64,000 nt of DNA from positions 124,001 through 188,000 of the forward strand of contig NZ_NWTI01000015.1 in assembly GCF_002531575.1 (NCBI RefSeq), written 5' to 3'. The stretch's first letter is position 1. Each line of letters begins with the position of its first letter. Origin of the DNA: Bradyrhizobium sp. Y36 (GTDB lineage Bacteria > Pseudomonadota > Alphaproteobacteria > Rhizobiales > Xanthobacteraceae). A model generated the notes under the pieces. That model saw nothing but the letters and a program-made list of their open reading frames with translations, was not told the origin of the DNA and made no database searches. Made by a program: the position numbers and the translations under genes. Below, one piece after another: positions 7,507-21,544 of the stretch.

Positions 7507-8004
7507 TTATCCGGCGAATTTTGCCTTGAGCTGTGCCGCAACCTGCGGCGGGACGAAGGCCGAGACGTCCCCGCCCATGCCGGCGATCTGGCGCACCAAA
7601 GTGGCGGTGATCGGGCGAACCATGGGAGAGGCCGGCAGGAAGACGGTGTGCACCTCGGGTGCCATGGTGCCGTTCATGCCCGCGAGCTGCATCTCGTAGT
7701 CGAGGTCGGTGCCGTCACGCAGGCCTCGAATCATGATGGTGGAGCCGTGCTTGCGCGCCGCGGTGACGGCCAGATCGTCGAAGGTCACCGCTTCCAGAAC
7801 GCAGCCGGCCTGCGCCGCGATCGGGCCGCAGACGTCATGAAGCATCTTGAGCCGCTCCTCCGTCGAGAACAGCGGCTTTTTGCCGGGGTGGACCCCGATG
7901 GCGACCACGAGCCGGTCGCACAGCGAAACGCTGTGCCGGACCACGTCCAGATGGCCGTTGGTGATGGGGTCGAAGGAACCGGGGTAAAAGGCGATGCGCG
8001 GCAT
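7507..8004 (-). CDS. coaD: phosphopantetheine adenylyltransferase
   Basis: 165 residues. CoaD forms dephospho-CoA from 4'-phosphopantetheine and ATP. The nucleotidyltransferase motif is [16 protein letters not shown] with the (T/H)xGH signature. Further motifs are [20 protein letters not shown] and the C-terminal [20 protein letters not shown]. It is followed closely by the two cyclophilins. Confidence 0.97.
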   Translation of the reverse strand: MPRIAFYPGSFDPITNGHLDVVRHSVSLCDRLVVAIGVHPGKKPLFSTEERLKMLHDVCGPIAAQAGCVLEAVTFDDLAVTAARKHGSTIMIRGLRDGTDLDYEMQLAGMNGTMAPEVHTVFLPASPMVRPITATLVRQIAGMGGDVSAFVPPQVAAQLKAKFAG

Positions 8005-8263
8005 GGCCCCCTCCTACCGCGCCCGGCGCAGCCCGGCAAGCCGGACGGGTTCCCCGGCAATTTCCGGCAAAATGCCCCGTCGGCCGGTCGGCGATGGCCG
8101 GTTTGTTTCGTCCCTCGGGAGCCGATGAAACACATGGGCGCGGACACGAAACCATTTCCCGTGCCGGCGAAGACGTCCGGAAACTGGCCATGGTTACTAA
8201 TCCAGCCAACGAATGACGGGCCGCACACTGGGCGTAGGCGGCCGCATCACAGGGGACTGTCAA

Positions 8264-8521
8264 ATGATCAAGGCTCTTTCAGCGATCGCTCTGTCTGCGT
8301 GTGTCGCCGCCGCCCTCACCCTGCTGCCCGGCTTTGCCCCGAGCGTCGAGGCCAGCGTGCCGCAGCCGCTGGCCAAGAGCGACCGGCTCGATATCCGTGC
8401 CATCGGCAAGGACTGCTCGCATCAGGCCTGGCCGAATTTCGAGGCCTCCTGCCTGCGCAAGGCCGGCACCAAGGCGGATGTCCGCGAGGCACGCCTCGTC
8501 ACTGCGAACCGCACCCCGTAG
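8264..8521 (+). CDS. small secreted protein of unknown function
   Basis: 85 residues from ATG 8264, preceded by AGGGGA. A signal peptide (IKALSAIALSACVAAALTLL) is followed by a short mature part with two Cys (GKDCSHQAWPNFEASCLRKA) likely to form a disulfide. I recall similar small cysteine-containing periplasmic proteins in Bradyrhizobium, often with several copies per genome, but know no function. The 259 bp between it and coaD hold nothing else I can identify. Confidence 0.65.
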   Translation: MIKALSAIALSACVAAALTLLPGFAPSVEASVPQPLAKSDRLDIRAIGKDCSHQAWPNFEASCLRKAGTKADVREARLVTANRTP

Positions 8522-8658
8522 TCGGGCCTGTCAGGTCCGCGTCAGCTTCCCCAAGCGGACTCCGGATCGGAATCCCATGGAAATTTGCGACGTCCCGTCG
8601 CAGACTGAGTGTTGGTCGCGCCCGTCGGAATGGCCCGTCGGGCGCGATCCCATTGGGG

Positions 8659-10575
8659 GTGCCGTTGTCCAGCACACAAGCAGCCGCTTCCGGCCACCAT
8701 CCCGATCCACTCCCGCTGACCATGACCATGGGCGCCCTCGGGGTCGTCTATGGCGATATCGGCACCAGCCCGCTCTATGCCCTCAAGGAAGCCGCCAAGG
8801 CGGCTGCCCATGGCGGCACGCTTCATCATGACGCGGTCCTCGGGGTCGCCTCGCTGATCCTCTGGGCGCTGCTGCTGATCATCTCGCTGAAATATGCCCT
8901 GTTGATCCTGCGGGCCGACAACCGCGGCGAAGGCGGCATCGTGGCGTTGCTCGCCCTGCTCCATGCCCGCCATGCCCAGCCCGGCACCTGGCGCGCCCAT
9001 CTCCTGGTGGTCGGCCTCATTGGTGCCGCCCTGCTCTATGGCGACGGCGCGATCACGCCGGCCATCTCGGTGCTCTCAGCCATCGAGGGACTCAAGGTCG
9101 ACGCCCCATCGCTCGCCCCCGTGGTCGTGCCCCTGACCGTCGCCATCCTGATCGGCCTGTTCATGATGCAGAAGCAGGGTACCGGCTTCATCGGTCGCAT
9201 CTTCGGACCGGTGATGCTGGCCTGGTTCGTCGTGCTCGCCGCGCTCGGCATCCACGGCATCGTCAAGGCGCCGGCGGTGCTGGCGGCGCTCAGCCCGTTT
9301 TATGCGTTCAATTTCCTGATCCATCAGGATTTCCACGTCTCCTTCGGAATTCTCGGCGCGGCCTTCCTCGCGGTGACCGGCGGCGAGGCCATGTATGCCG
9401 ACATGGGCCATTTCGGCCGCCTGCCGATCCGCCTTGCCTGGTTCGCCATCTGCCTGCCCGCGCTAGTGCTGAACTATTTCGGCCAGGCCGCGCTCTTGAT
9501 CACCGATCCCACGATGATCGAGAACCCGTTCTTCCAGCTCTGCCCTGACGCCCTGCACTACCCGCTGGTGGCCTTCTCGGCCGTGGCGACCGTGATCGCC
9601 TCGCAGGCGATCATCTCCGGCGTGTTCTCGCTGACCCAGCAGTCGATCCAGCTCGGCTTCCTGCCGCGCATGCAGATCCGCCACACCACCAGCGATGCGA
9701 TCGGCCAGATCTACGTGCCGCTGGTCAACTGGCTGCTTGCGGCGGCCACGCTCGGCGCCGTCGTGAGCTTCGGCTCCTCGGACGCCCTTGCCGGCGCCTA
9801 TGGCATCGCGGTCTCGCTGCTGATGGCGATCACGACGCTGCTGGCCGCGCTGGTCGCGATTCAGTGGGGCTTTTCGCCCTGGCTTGTCGTTGCCGTGAAC
9901 GGCTTCTTCTTCGTGATCGATCTGATCTTCTTCTCGGCCAATTCGGTCAAGCTGTTCGAGGGCGGCTGGTTTCCGCTGCTGCTCGCTGGCCTCGTCGCCT
10001 TCCTGATGCTGACCTGGCGCGCCGGCGTGAAGCTGGTCGAGGCGGCGCGCGCGCGGCTGCGCCAGCCGGAGGAAGATCTGATCGAGACCGCGGTCAACAA
10101 ATGCAGCGCAAGGCTGCCCGGGACCGCCGTCTTCCTGGCGTCCGCACCGCGCGGCGTGCCGCTCGCGCTGACCCAGTTCGTCAAGCACAACCGCGTGCTG
10201 CACGAACGCGTGCTGCTGGTCACCGTGCTGATCGAGGAGCTTCCCCACATCGCCGACGAGGACCGCGCCGAGGTGATCGAGATCATCCCGGGCATCACCC
10301 GCGTGATCCTGCATTACGGCTTCATGCAGAACCCGACGATCTATGACGGACTGAACCTCGTCTGCCGCCAAAGCAAGCTGCCCGGCATCGACCTCTCCGA
10401 CATCACCTATTACGTCGGCCGCGAGACCATCATCCCGCGCGAGGACGTTCCGGGCATGTGGGTCTGGCGCGAAGGCGTGTTCGCCTTCCTGCAGCGCAAC
10501 GCCGAACGCTCCGCCGCGTTCTTCGGCGTGCCGACCAAGCAGGTCGTGGAGTTCGGCACGGAGCTGGAGATTTAG
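8659..10575 (+). CDS. kup: KUP-family potassium uptake protein
   Basis: About 638 residues from GTG 8659. TTG 8665, with GGGGGT just upstream, is an equally good start. The open frame runs much further upstream but that part is antisense to other genes. The family signature ALGVVYGDIGTSPLYALKEA is at the N-terminus. Twelve hydrophobic helices follow, with GDGAITPAISVLSAIEGLK and MYADMGHFGRLPIRLAWF. The C-terminal cytosolic part (about residues 460-638) is soluble. Kup proteins take up K+ with protons. It stands alone, and the gap after it holds three repeats. Confidence 0.95.
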   Translation: MPLSSTQAAASGHHPDPLPLTMTMGALGVVYGDIGTSPLYALKEAAKAAAHGGTLHHDAVLGVASLILWALLLIISLKYALLILRADNRGEGGIVALLALLHARHAQPGTWRAHLLVVGLIGAALLYGDGAITPAISVLSAIEGLKVDAPSLAPVVVPLTVAILIGLFMMQKQGTGFIGRIFGPVMLAWFVVLAALGIHGIVKAPAVLAALSPFYAFNFLIHQDFHVSFGILGAAFLAVTGGEAMYADMGHFGRLPIRLAWFAICLPALVLNYFGQAALLITDPTMIENPFFQLCPDALHYPLVAFSAVATVIASQAIISGVFSLTQQSIQLGFLPRMQIRHTTSDAIGQIYVPLVNWLLAAATLGAVVSFGSSDALAGAYGIAVSLLMAITTLLAALVAIQWGFSPWLVVAVNGFFFVIDLIFFSANSVKLFEGGWFPLLLAGLVAFLMLTWRAGVKLVEAARARLRQPEEDLIETAVNKCSARLPGTAVFLASAPRGVPLALTQFVKHNRVLHERVLLVTVLIEELPHIADEDRAEVIEIIPGITRVILHYGFMQNPTIYDGLNLVCRQSKLPGIDLSDITYYVGRETIIPREDVPGMWVWREGVFAFLQRNAERSAAFFGVPTKQVVEFGTELEI

Positions 10576-10576
10576 A

Positions 10577-10620
10577 GCGTTTTCGAGCGAAATGGGGACC
10601 GGTTCGCGTCAAGAAAACGC
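10577..10620. repeat. short palindromic repeat after kup
   Basis: Arms GCGTTTTC (10577-10584) and GAAAACGC (10613-10620) are perfectly inverted around an inner GCGAA...TTCGC pair. It begins right after the kup stop codon and may serve as its terminator. It is a recurrent Bradyrhizobium-type intergenic palindrome as far as I recall. Confidence 0.7.
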
Positions 10621-10634
10621 GTCACAACTAGAGT

Positions 10635-10677
10635 CTAGAGCCCCGTTCCGATTCCATCGCAACGGAAAAGGCTCTAG
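10635..10677. repeat. short inverted repeat CTAGAGCC...GGCTCTAG
   Basis: The 8-bp arms at 10635-10642 and 10670-10677 are perfectly inverted, with a 27-bp centre containing a weaker GTT...AAC pair. It is the second of three palindromic elements in the kup-gyrA gap. Confidence 0.6.
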
Positions 10678-10685
10678 CCGCGTTC

Positions 10686-10772
10686 GTAGCCCGGATCGAG
10701 CGAAGCGTAATCCGGGATTCTTGCCGGGCGTACAGAGGTCCCGGATTTCGCTTGCGCTCCATCCGGGCTACG
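10686..10772. repeat. 87-bp inverted repeat GTAGCCCGGAT...ATCCGGGCTAC
   Basis: The outer arms GTAGCCCGGAT and ATCCGGGCTAC are perfectly inverted. Inside, GAGCGAAGCGTAATCCGGG pairs imperfectly with CCCGGATTTCGCTTGCGCTC. It lies just beyond the gyrA stop codon on the opposite strand and can end transcription from both sides. I recall it as a common repeat in Bradyrhizobium and related genomes. Confidence 0.75.
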
Positions 10773-10782
10773 GGGGTAGCGG

Positions 10783-13527
<2,745 letters not shown>

Positions 13528-13883
13528 GGGGGAATCCGGTGAGTTCTTGTCTGGGAATCATATAGCGCATCGTGCCCCTGATAACCACCCTTGGCGGAAG
13601 CTGGGAAGCGCTTTTTCCGTCTATTTTTCCAATAACTTAAGGCCCTGCAGCGAGCATCCTGGATGAGCCTGGAACCGGCCCTGCGAAACCGCCTCAGCGG
13701 CTCCCGTTAAATCACCCGCGCAGGCGCCCAATCGGCCACCTCGCAAGGCGCAATCCGAGTTCACCCCGAACATGAAGAGGGCCCGGAATCCCGAGCGCTT
13801 CCCGTCGATTAGTAAAGTTTGCTGACACGACATGGAAGGCGCTGCTCAACACGGCAGCGCCCTGCTTATCGTCCCGTCCGTCC
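13528..13883. other. gyrA-ssb intergenic region
   Basis: 356 bp without a credible gene. It must contain the gyrA promoter (right of 13527, read leftwards). Close to the ssb stop codon, a perfect 8-bp inverted repeat GGCGCTGC/GCAGCGCC (13838-13845 and 13854-13861) may end ssb transcription, but it has no proper T-tract. Nothing else is recognisable. Confidence 0.5.
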
Positions 13884-14375
13884 TCAGAACGGGATATCGT
13901 CGTCCATGTCGTTGTTGCGGCCACCACCGCCGCCAGCGGCAACGGGACGGCGCGGTGCGCTGCTGACCGGACCTGAGGAGCCGAAATCGCCGCCGGGCTC
14001 GTCGCCGAAGCTGCCGCCTCCGCCACGGCCATCGAGCATCGTCAACGTCGAATTGAAGCCCTGGAGCACGACCTCGGTCGAGTACTTCTCGACGCCGCTC
14101 TGGTCGGTCCATTTGCGGGTCTGGAGCGCGCCCTCGATATAAACCTTGGCGCCCTTCTTCAGGTACTGCTCGGCGACCTTGCAGAGGCCCTCATTGAAGA
14201 TCACGACGCGATGCCACTCGGTCTTCTCCTTGCGCTCGCCGCTGTTCTTGTCGCGCCAGGTCTCCGAGGTGGCGATGCTCAAATTCGCGATCGGCCGCCC
14301 GTCCTGGGTGCGGCGGATTTCAGGGTCCTTGCCGAGATTTCCAACCAGAATGACCTTGTTGACGCTTCCCGCCAT
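13884..14375 (-). CDS. ssb: single-stranded DNA-binding protein
   Basis: 163 residues. The OB-fold occupies about residues 1-115 ([55 protein letters not shown]). A Gly-rich linker follows, and the acidic C-terminal tip DMDDDIPF is the docking site for partner proteins. It coats ssDNA during replication, repair and recombination. A LexA-type box at 14533-14547, about 160 bp upstream, indicates SOS control. uvrA, with its own LexA box, lies divergently beyond the outer-membrane protein gene. Confidence 0.98.
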   Translation of the reverse strand: MAGSVNKVILVGNLGKDPEIRRTQDGRPIANLSIATSETWRDKNSGERKEKTEWHRVVIFNEGLCKVAEQYLKKGAKVYIEGALQTRKWTDQSGVEKYSTEVVLQGFNSTLTMLDGRGGGGSFGDEPGGDFGSSGPVSSAPRRPVAAGGGGGRNNDMDDDIPF

Positions 14376-15019
14376 CGCCGCTCTCCACTCCGAATGCCAC
14401 TGAATTTCAAAAAGGCCGAGCGCGCTGCCCGCGTTCCTCGGTGCCCTGTCGAGGCGACCCTATACGCTTGCAGGCACTGCTCAGCCCGTCACCCTCAAGG
14501 TTATCAACATATATAGCATCGACGTCCGCTTCGTTCCAGATTTGTTCTTGCGCGACCATAGGCGCCGGCGTCCGTTTCGGGCTGGCGCCGAACCGGACCG
14601 TAGGCTTCGCGTACGGCCACTTCTTCCTCCAACCGCACCATGCCCTTCATCTGTTCGGGGAACCTTGCGGCGGCCGCGCTGGGCGCAGTCACACGCTCCG
14701 AGCGCATCAGCGGGGGGCGTCGATATCGGGGTGATCCGCGTGAACGGCCGCCTTGGCGGCTGATTGGTGAAAAATACTGATATCTATTTGATATCATTGT
14801 ACTATTTAAACTTACTGGCGGTGTGCCGGCCTTTCGCTTTTGGCGCCATGTTGACGCGATTAACAAGTCAGCAACCATCACCTTTTCGGCCACTGTGGCT
14901 TCTCGGAGACACAACTTGCGGCTTCAGTGGTGTAAGCACGGCATTAGTTGGGCCGTTGAGTCCGCTGCCCTTCCGGTCACGGAAGGCAACAACAGAAACT
15001 GGGACTGGGATTAAGTAAG
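14376..15019. other. intergenic region between ssb and the outer-membrane protein gene
   Basis: 644 bp. It contains the ssb SOS box (14533-14547) with a -10-like TATATA on the minus strand (14510-14515), and an AT-rich stretch (14768-14815). In that stretch TGATATC occurs twice, 11 bp apart (14778 and 14789). The rest shows only open frames without start signals or family resemblance. I do not annotate them. Confidence 0.55.
14533..14547 (-). promoter_or_regulatory. LexA (SOS) box of ssb
   Basis: GTTC-CAGATTT-GTTC, an exact match to the alphaproteobacterial LexA consensus GTTC-N7-GTTC (read as GAAC-N7-GAAC on the ssb strand). It lies about 18 bp upstream of a -10-like TATATA on the ssb strand, so bound LexA would cover the -35 region. 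Confidence 0.75.
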
Positions 15020-15712
15020 ATGAAAAAGGTTTTGTTGGCTTCGGCCTGTTTGTTCGCTCTCGCTGCGCCCGCCTCGGCGGCCGACCTCGCAGCGCGCCCC
15101 TACACCAAGGCTCCCGTCGCTCCGATGGCTTCGGTCTACAACTGGACCGGCTTCTATCTCGGTATCGTCGGTGGCGGCGCCTGGGAAGCCTCGTCGGGTG
15201 ATCCGAAGATGCAGGGTGGTTTCGTCGGCGGCACCGCCGGCTACAACTGGCAGACCGGCAACGTCGTGTTCGGCCTCGAGGCGGATGGCGCCTGGGCTGA
15301 CGTCAGCGCTTCGGCCGCTGGCGTGGTTTTCGTCCCCGGCGTCGGTGGCATCCCGGCTTCGGTGAGCTCCAAGACCGATGCGATGGGCACCGTGCGCGGC
15401 CGCATCGGCTGGGCCGTCAACAACGTGCTGCTCTACGGCACCGGTGGTTACGCCTGGATCGACAACAAGATCACCGCCACCCTCGGCGGCCTCTCGGCCT
15501 CCGACAGCAAGTTCCACTCGGGCTGGACCGTCGGCGCTGGCGTCGAGGCGTTCTTCGCTCCGCAGTGGTCGGTCAAGGGCGAGTACCTCTATCGCAGCCT
15601 CGGCGGCGAGACCTACTTCTCGGGCGCTGTGCCCACCGGCACGCTCAACTTCCACACCGTGCAGGTCGGCGTGAACTATCACTTCGGCGCGCCCGTCGTC
15701 GCCAAGTACTGA
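15020..15712 (+). CDS. outer-membrane beta-barrel protein (Omp25/Omp31-like)
   Basis: 230 residues. A signal peptide (KKVLLASACLFALAAPASA, then ADLAARPY) is typical of the small rhizobial porin-like family. The barrel begins with VYNWTGFYLGIVGGGAWE and continues through alternating strands (GGTAGYNWQTGNVVFGLEAD, TVRGRIGWAVNNVLLYGTGG, WSVKGEYLYRSLGG). It ends with VQVGVNYHFG, a last strand plus a short tail. About eight strands are expected. It sits between ssb and uvrA with its own terminator. Confidence 0.92.
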   Translation: MKKVLLASACLFALAAPASAADLAARPYTKAPVAPMASVYNWTGFYLGIVGGGAWEASSGDPKMQGGFVGGTAGYNWQTGNVVFGLEADGAWADVSASAAGVVFVPGVGGIPASVSSKTDAMGTVRGRIGWAVNNVLLYGTGGYAWIDNKITATLGGLSASDSKFHSGWTVGAGVEAFFAPQWSVKGEYLYRSLGGETYFSGAVPTGTLNFHTVQVGVNYHFGAPVVAKY

Positions 15713-15740
15713 GCTTTAGCTCCTACGCATCAGCGTTACG

Positions 15741-15770
15741 AAAGGCCGGCCTCGCGCCGGCCTTTCTGTT
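15741..15770 (+). terminator. intrinsic terminator of the outer-membrane protein gene
   Basis: AAAGGCCGGC (15741-15750) pairs with GCCGGCCTTT (15755-15764) over a CTCG loop, followed by CTGTTT. It is a strong rho-independent type hairpin 28 bp after the stop codon. Confidence 0.85.
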
Positions 15771-15879
15771 TGGCCCTGGCCGTACGCGTTCCGCAGTTCC
15801 TCACCCTCCTGCTGCCAGATGCCGCCAGCGCGCCAACATTCCGTTGACGAGTCGCATCTCCCTCTGGAAATCCGCCCCC

Positions 15880-15894
15880 GTTCTTCCTACGTTC
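15880..15894 (+). promoter_or_regulatory. LexA (SOS) box of uvrA
   Basis: GTTC-TTCCTAC-GTTC is an exact GTTC-N7-GTTC match 99 bp upstream of the uvrA ATG, just downstream of a TTGACG hexamer at 15844-15849. LexA-controlled uvrA is well known in alphaproteobacteria. Confidence 0.8.
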
Positions 15895-15992
15895 GCTGTC
15901 AACCCCATCGGCGCCGATCCCGGTTCCGGGCGAAGCGCGCCTCTCTTGCTGGCGCGGTCGCGCACCCATGGGCTTCCTTGAGGGCAACTCGG

Positions 15993-18971
<2,979 letters not shown>

Positions 18972-19035
18972 TGGGCCCTTTGGGAAAAATGCACTCACCT
19001 CTTAACGTGAGCCCCTATTTGCGCCAAAGCTGACC

Positions 19036-19065
19036 TTGCCGGATTGACGGATTTGACCCTATACT
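19036..19065 (+). promoter_or_regulatory. putative promoter of the groES/membrane-protein pair
   Basis: TTGCCG (19036-19041) and TATACT (19060-19065) have an 18-bp spacer. No CIRCE element (TTAGCACTC-N9-GAGTGCTAA) or sigma-32 promoter, the usual controls of groES, is seen in the 186 bp between uvrA and groES. Confidence 0.45.
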
Positions 19066-19157
19066 AGAAGTTGAGTGGATGTTGACGTCAAGTAGTTTGA
19101 CGGCCATTTTGAAAACTTAGGCGTACTGCACTGTCGTAATTCCAAGCGGGTATTTGA

Positions 19158-19502
19158 ATGAGATTTCGACCTCTTCATGATCGCGTGGTGATCCGCAGAC
19201 TCAAGGCTGATGAGACGACCGCCGGAGGGATTATCATTCCCGACACGGCGAAGGAGAAACCACAGCACGGAGAAGTTGTCGCCGTAGGACCCGGTGGCAG
19301 GGATGAGGTTGGTAAGGTCCTCCCAATCGATCTCAAAGTTGGCGACTCCGTGCTATTTGGCAAGTGGTCAGGCACCGAGATCAACATCGACGGACAAGAG
19401 CTCCTCATCCTCAAGGAGTCAGATATTCTCGGCGTCCTAGGAGTGTCGGCAACTGCTCTGCCCGGAGACCCGTTTATTAAGAAACCGCGCAGAGCCCGCT
19501 AA
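19158..19502 (+). CDS. orphan GroES-type co-chaperonin
   Basis: 114 residues, slightly longer than usual (95-104) because of a C-terminal extension ([14 protein letters not shown]). The Hsp10 fold is clear: [13 protein letters not shown] at the start, the mobile loop with the GroEL-binding tripeptide in [25 protein letters not shown], and [20 protein letters not shown]. No groEL gene is beside it. Its TAA overlaps the ATG of the next gene (TAATG at 19500-19504), so the two proteins are made together. The base composition is visibly lower in GC than the flanks, as if acquired. It may recruit a GroEL encoded elsewhere. Confidence 0.88.
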   Translation: MRFRPLHDRVVIRRLKADETTAGGIIIPDTAKEKPQHGEVVAVGPGGRDEVGKVLPIDLKVGDSVLFGKWSGTEINIDGQELLILKESDILGVLGVSATALPGDPFIKKPRRAR

Positions 19503-20533
19503 TGCTCTCGAGTTTGCCTAAGCTCGCTGATCGCAACTTCATCATCGGATTTTTTGTACCCACGCTTTTGGCAGCGCTTATCGCACTGTGGATATTTCGT
19601 GATCTCGATTCTCCTCGGCTGATTTATGAAGCCGTATGGAAGGAGAAAAAATGGGAAGAAATCACTGTGTTCGCCCTGAGCGTCTGGGTATTCGCAATGC
19701 TATTGATGCTTATAAATCATCAATTGTATCGCGTAGCCGAGGGTTATGCTGGTCCAATGGCGTGGATTGGAAACAAGAGACTCAGTCAACGGCGAAAGGC
19801 GCTAATCGACGAGCGAGAAGAGCTTGTCAAAAAGGAGCCGGATGAACCTGATTTGGAGGCAAGAACGCTGCTAAGCAAGCGCATCGATTCAATCGACCAG
19901 ACGCTTTCTTCCTACTATCCGCACGCAGACTTCCCAGTCCTGCCAACTCGCTTCGGAAATGCCGTTCGTGCATTCGAGTCCTATCCTCCCATAGTATATG
20001 GAGTGGATTCGATACCGACCTGGATACGATTGGCTGCACTTGCACCGAAGCAGTTAGTTACGGCGATCGCTGATGCTAGAGCGGAAGTGGACTTCTTTTT
20101 GAACACTTTTGTCTTGAGTTTCATCCTCGCGTTTTCAGCTCTTGGGCGTCTGGCTCTTAGTATTTATGGAGATCGCCACTTTAATGAAATGCAATGGTCC
20201 CTACTCGTTTGCGCGTGCGGATGTGGGATCATCTCGTTTCTGTCCTATGAGGGGGCTATTGCTCGCGCGGTAGCGTGGGGCGAGCATGTGAAAAGTGCTT
20301 TTGATCTAGTGTTGCCCAAACTCGCGAACACTCTCGGGTACTGCTTGCCGGATACGCTCGATCGGCAGCGAGAATTTTGGACCGCCTTTAGTTTGATGGC
20401 GCTTTATTCGCAGCCAATGGATCCTTCAGCTTTCCCTCGGGTGTTGACGAGCGAGGGTGAGGGAGGCGGGTCGGAATCAGACTCGGAAGACGTCAAAGAC
20501 TCGGTAGAAGACGACAAGAAGGAAAACGGATAG
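19502..20533 (+). CDS. membrane protein of unknown function, coupled to groES
   Basis: 343 residues. Four hydrophobic helices are at about residues 13-33 (FIIGFFVPTLLAALIALWIF), 52-71, 198-217 and 228-250. Between helices 2 and 3 is a charged cytosolic-type region with a helix RRKALIDEREELVKKEPDEP and the motif VLPTRFGNAVRAFESYPPIV. I recall variants of this LPTR(F/L)GNxxRAxExYP motif in uncharacterised membrane proteins of diverse bacteria. The C-terminal 25 residues are strongly acidic and Ser-rich. Its ATG overlaps the groES stop, and GC is low. The function is unknown. Confidence 0.8.
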   Translation: MLSSLPKLADRNFIIGFFVPTLLAALIALWIFRDLDSPRLIYEAVWKEKKWEEITVFALSVWVFAMLLMLINHQLYRVAEGYAGPMAWIGNKRLSQRRKALIDEREELVKKEPDEPDLEARTLLSKRIDSIDQTLSSYYPHADFPVLPTRFGNAVRAFESYPPIVYGVDSIPTWIRLAALAPKQLVTAIADARAEVDFFLNTFVLSFILAFSALGRLALSIYGDRHFNEMQWSLLVCACGCGIISFLSYEGAIARAVAWGEHVKSAFDLVLPKLANTLGYCLPDTLDRQREFWTAFSLMALYSQPMDPSAFPRVLTSEGEGGGSESDSEDVKDSVEDDKKENG

Positions 20534-20737
20534 CTAGTCCCGTATTGTTGTTAGCCGTTGAAAGCTACTGAAAGCGGAAAAACAAACTGAAGCCAGCAAC
20601 CCTCAATCCAACATCACTTTATCTTTCTGATCAGAGCCAGCGGAACCGGGGGAGAATTTGAGGCAACTCCAACAGTCTTCGGACTCTTCTGCTATGGGCT
20701 TCCCACCTTGGTTCTTGAAAACTACCGGCATCGACCT

Positions 20738-21382
20738 TTGCTTGCTCGCGCCAAATGCCCCTACACCCTCGCCATCTTCGATCTCGACGGGACCCTCGCC
20801 GACAGCTTCCCCTGGTTCCTGCGCACCATCAACGACATCGCCGACCGCTTCGGCTTTCGCCGGGTCGCCGATGAGGACATCGAGAGCCTGCGGCACGCAT
20901 CGACGCGCGAAATCCTCGCCCGGCTCGAAGTACCCTTGTGGAAGCTGCCGGCGATTGCGCGGCATGCGCGGCGGTTGAAGGGCGAAGCGGCGGCGGAGAT
21001 TGCACTGTTCGCGGGCGTCGAGGCGATGCTGCGGACGCTCGCCGAGAACGACGTGCAGCTCGCGCTGGTGACGTCCGACAGCGAAGCCAATGCGCGCGAG
21101 AAGCTCGGGGATGCCGCGGCGCTGTTTTCGCATTTCGATTGCGCGGCATCGATCTTCGGCAAGCCCGCGAAATTCCGCCGCGTCATCCGCCGCGCCGGTG
21201 TCCCGCCGAGCCAGGTCATCGCGATCGGCGACGAGGTGCGCGACATCGAAGCCGCACGCGCCGTCGGCATCGCCTGCGGCGCGGTGTGCTGGGGTTATGC
21301 GGCGCCGGCAGCGCTGCGGGCGCTGGGGCCGGACCATGTGTTCGAGCGGATGGATGAAATTACGGACAGTATTAGTCGATAG
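20738..21382 (+). CDS. HAD-family hydrolase (phosphatase-like), 5' end altered
   Basis: About 214 residues from TTG 20738; TTG 20708 is another possible start. All four HAD motifs are present: I FDLDGTLADS, II LALVTSDSE, III Lys in FGKPAKFRR, IV IAIGDEVRDIEAA, with a helical cap between I and II as in Gph-like phosphatases. The likely native start ATG 20755 reads only M-P before a run of four C puts it out of frame with YTLAIFDLDGT. Removing one C would restore MPYTLAIFDLDGT. The gene sits at the right edge of the low-GC patch, so translation may now start from a poor upstream codon. Confidence 0.75.
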   Translation: MLARAKCPYTLAIFDLDGTLADSFPWFLRTINDIADRFGFRRVADEDIESLRHASTREILARLEVPLWKLPAIARHARRLKGEAAAEIALFAGVEAMLRTLAENDVQLALVTSDSEANAREKLGDAAALFSHFDCAASIFGKPAKFRRVIRRAGVPPSQVIAIGDEVRDIEAARAVGIACGAVCWGYAAPAALRALGPDHVFERMDEITDSISR

Positions 21383-21544
21383 GACGCCGGTTTCGGTTCG
21401 ACGCAGTGGGCTAGCGGAACGCGCAATCTGTGCGGATGCCGATCACTGACAAAAATTACAGATTGATTTTCCTCGGACACATGCTCAGATTGCGTCTTTA
21501 CATCTCGCAATCATTATCCGGCAAACATTTTCAGGAGCCTTGGC

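Noticed and set aside
6859-8658. Upstream extension of the kup frame
   Set aside because: It is antisense to the cyclophilin and coaD genes. Kup homology starts only after about 8659.
14778-14796. TGATATC direct repeat, 11 bp apart, before the omp gene
   Set aside because: It could be a regulator site, but it is short and AT-rich and lies more than 200 bp from the omp start. The evidence is too weak to report as a site.
14504-14914. 136-codon minus-strand frame between ssb and the omp gene
   Set aside because: It has no ribosome site, no recognisable domain, a biased composition, and it spans the SOS box and AT-rich region.
19021-20755. GCGCCAAA at both ends of the low-GC patch as an insertion target duplication
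   Set aside because: Eight bases can match by chance, and no transposase or integrase is present. It is kept only as a hint within the frameshift finding.
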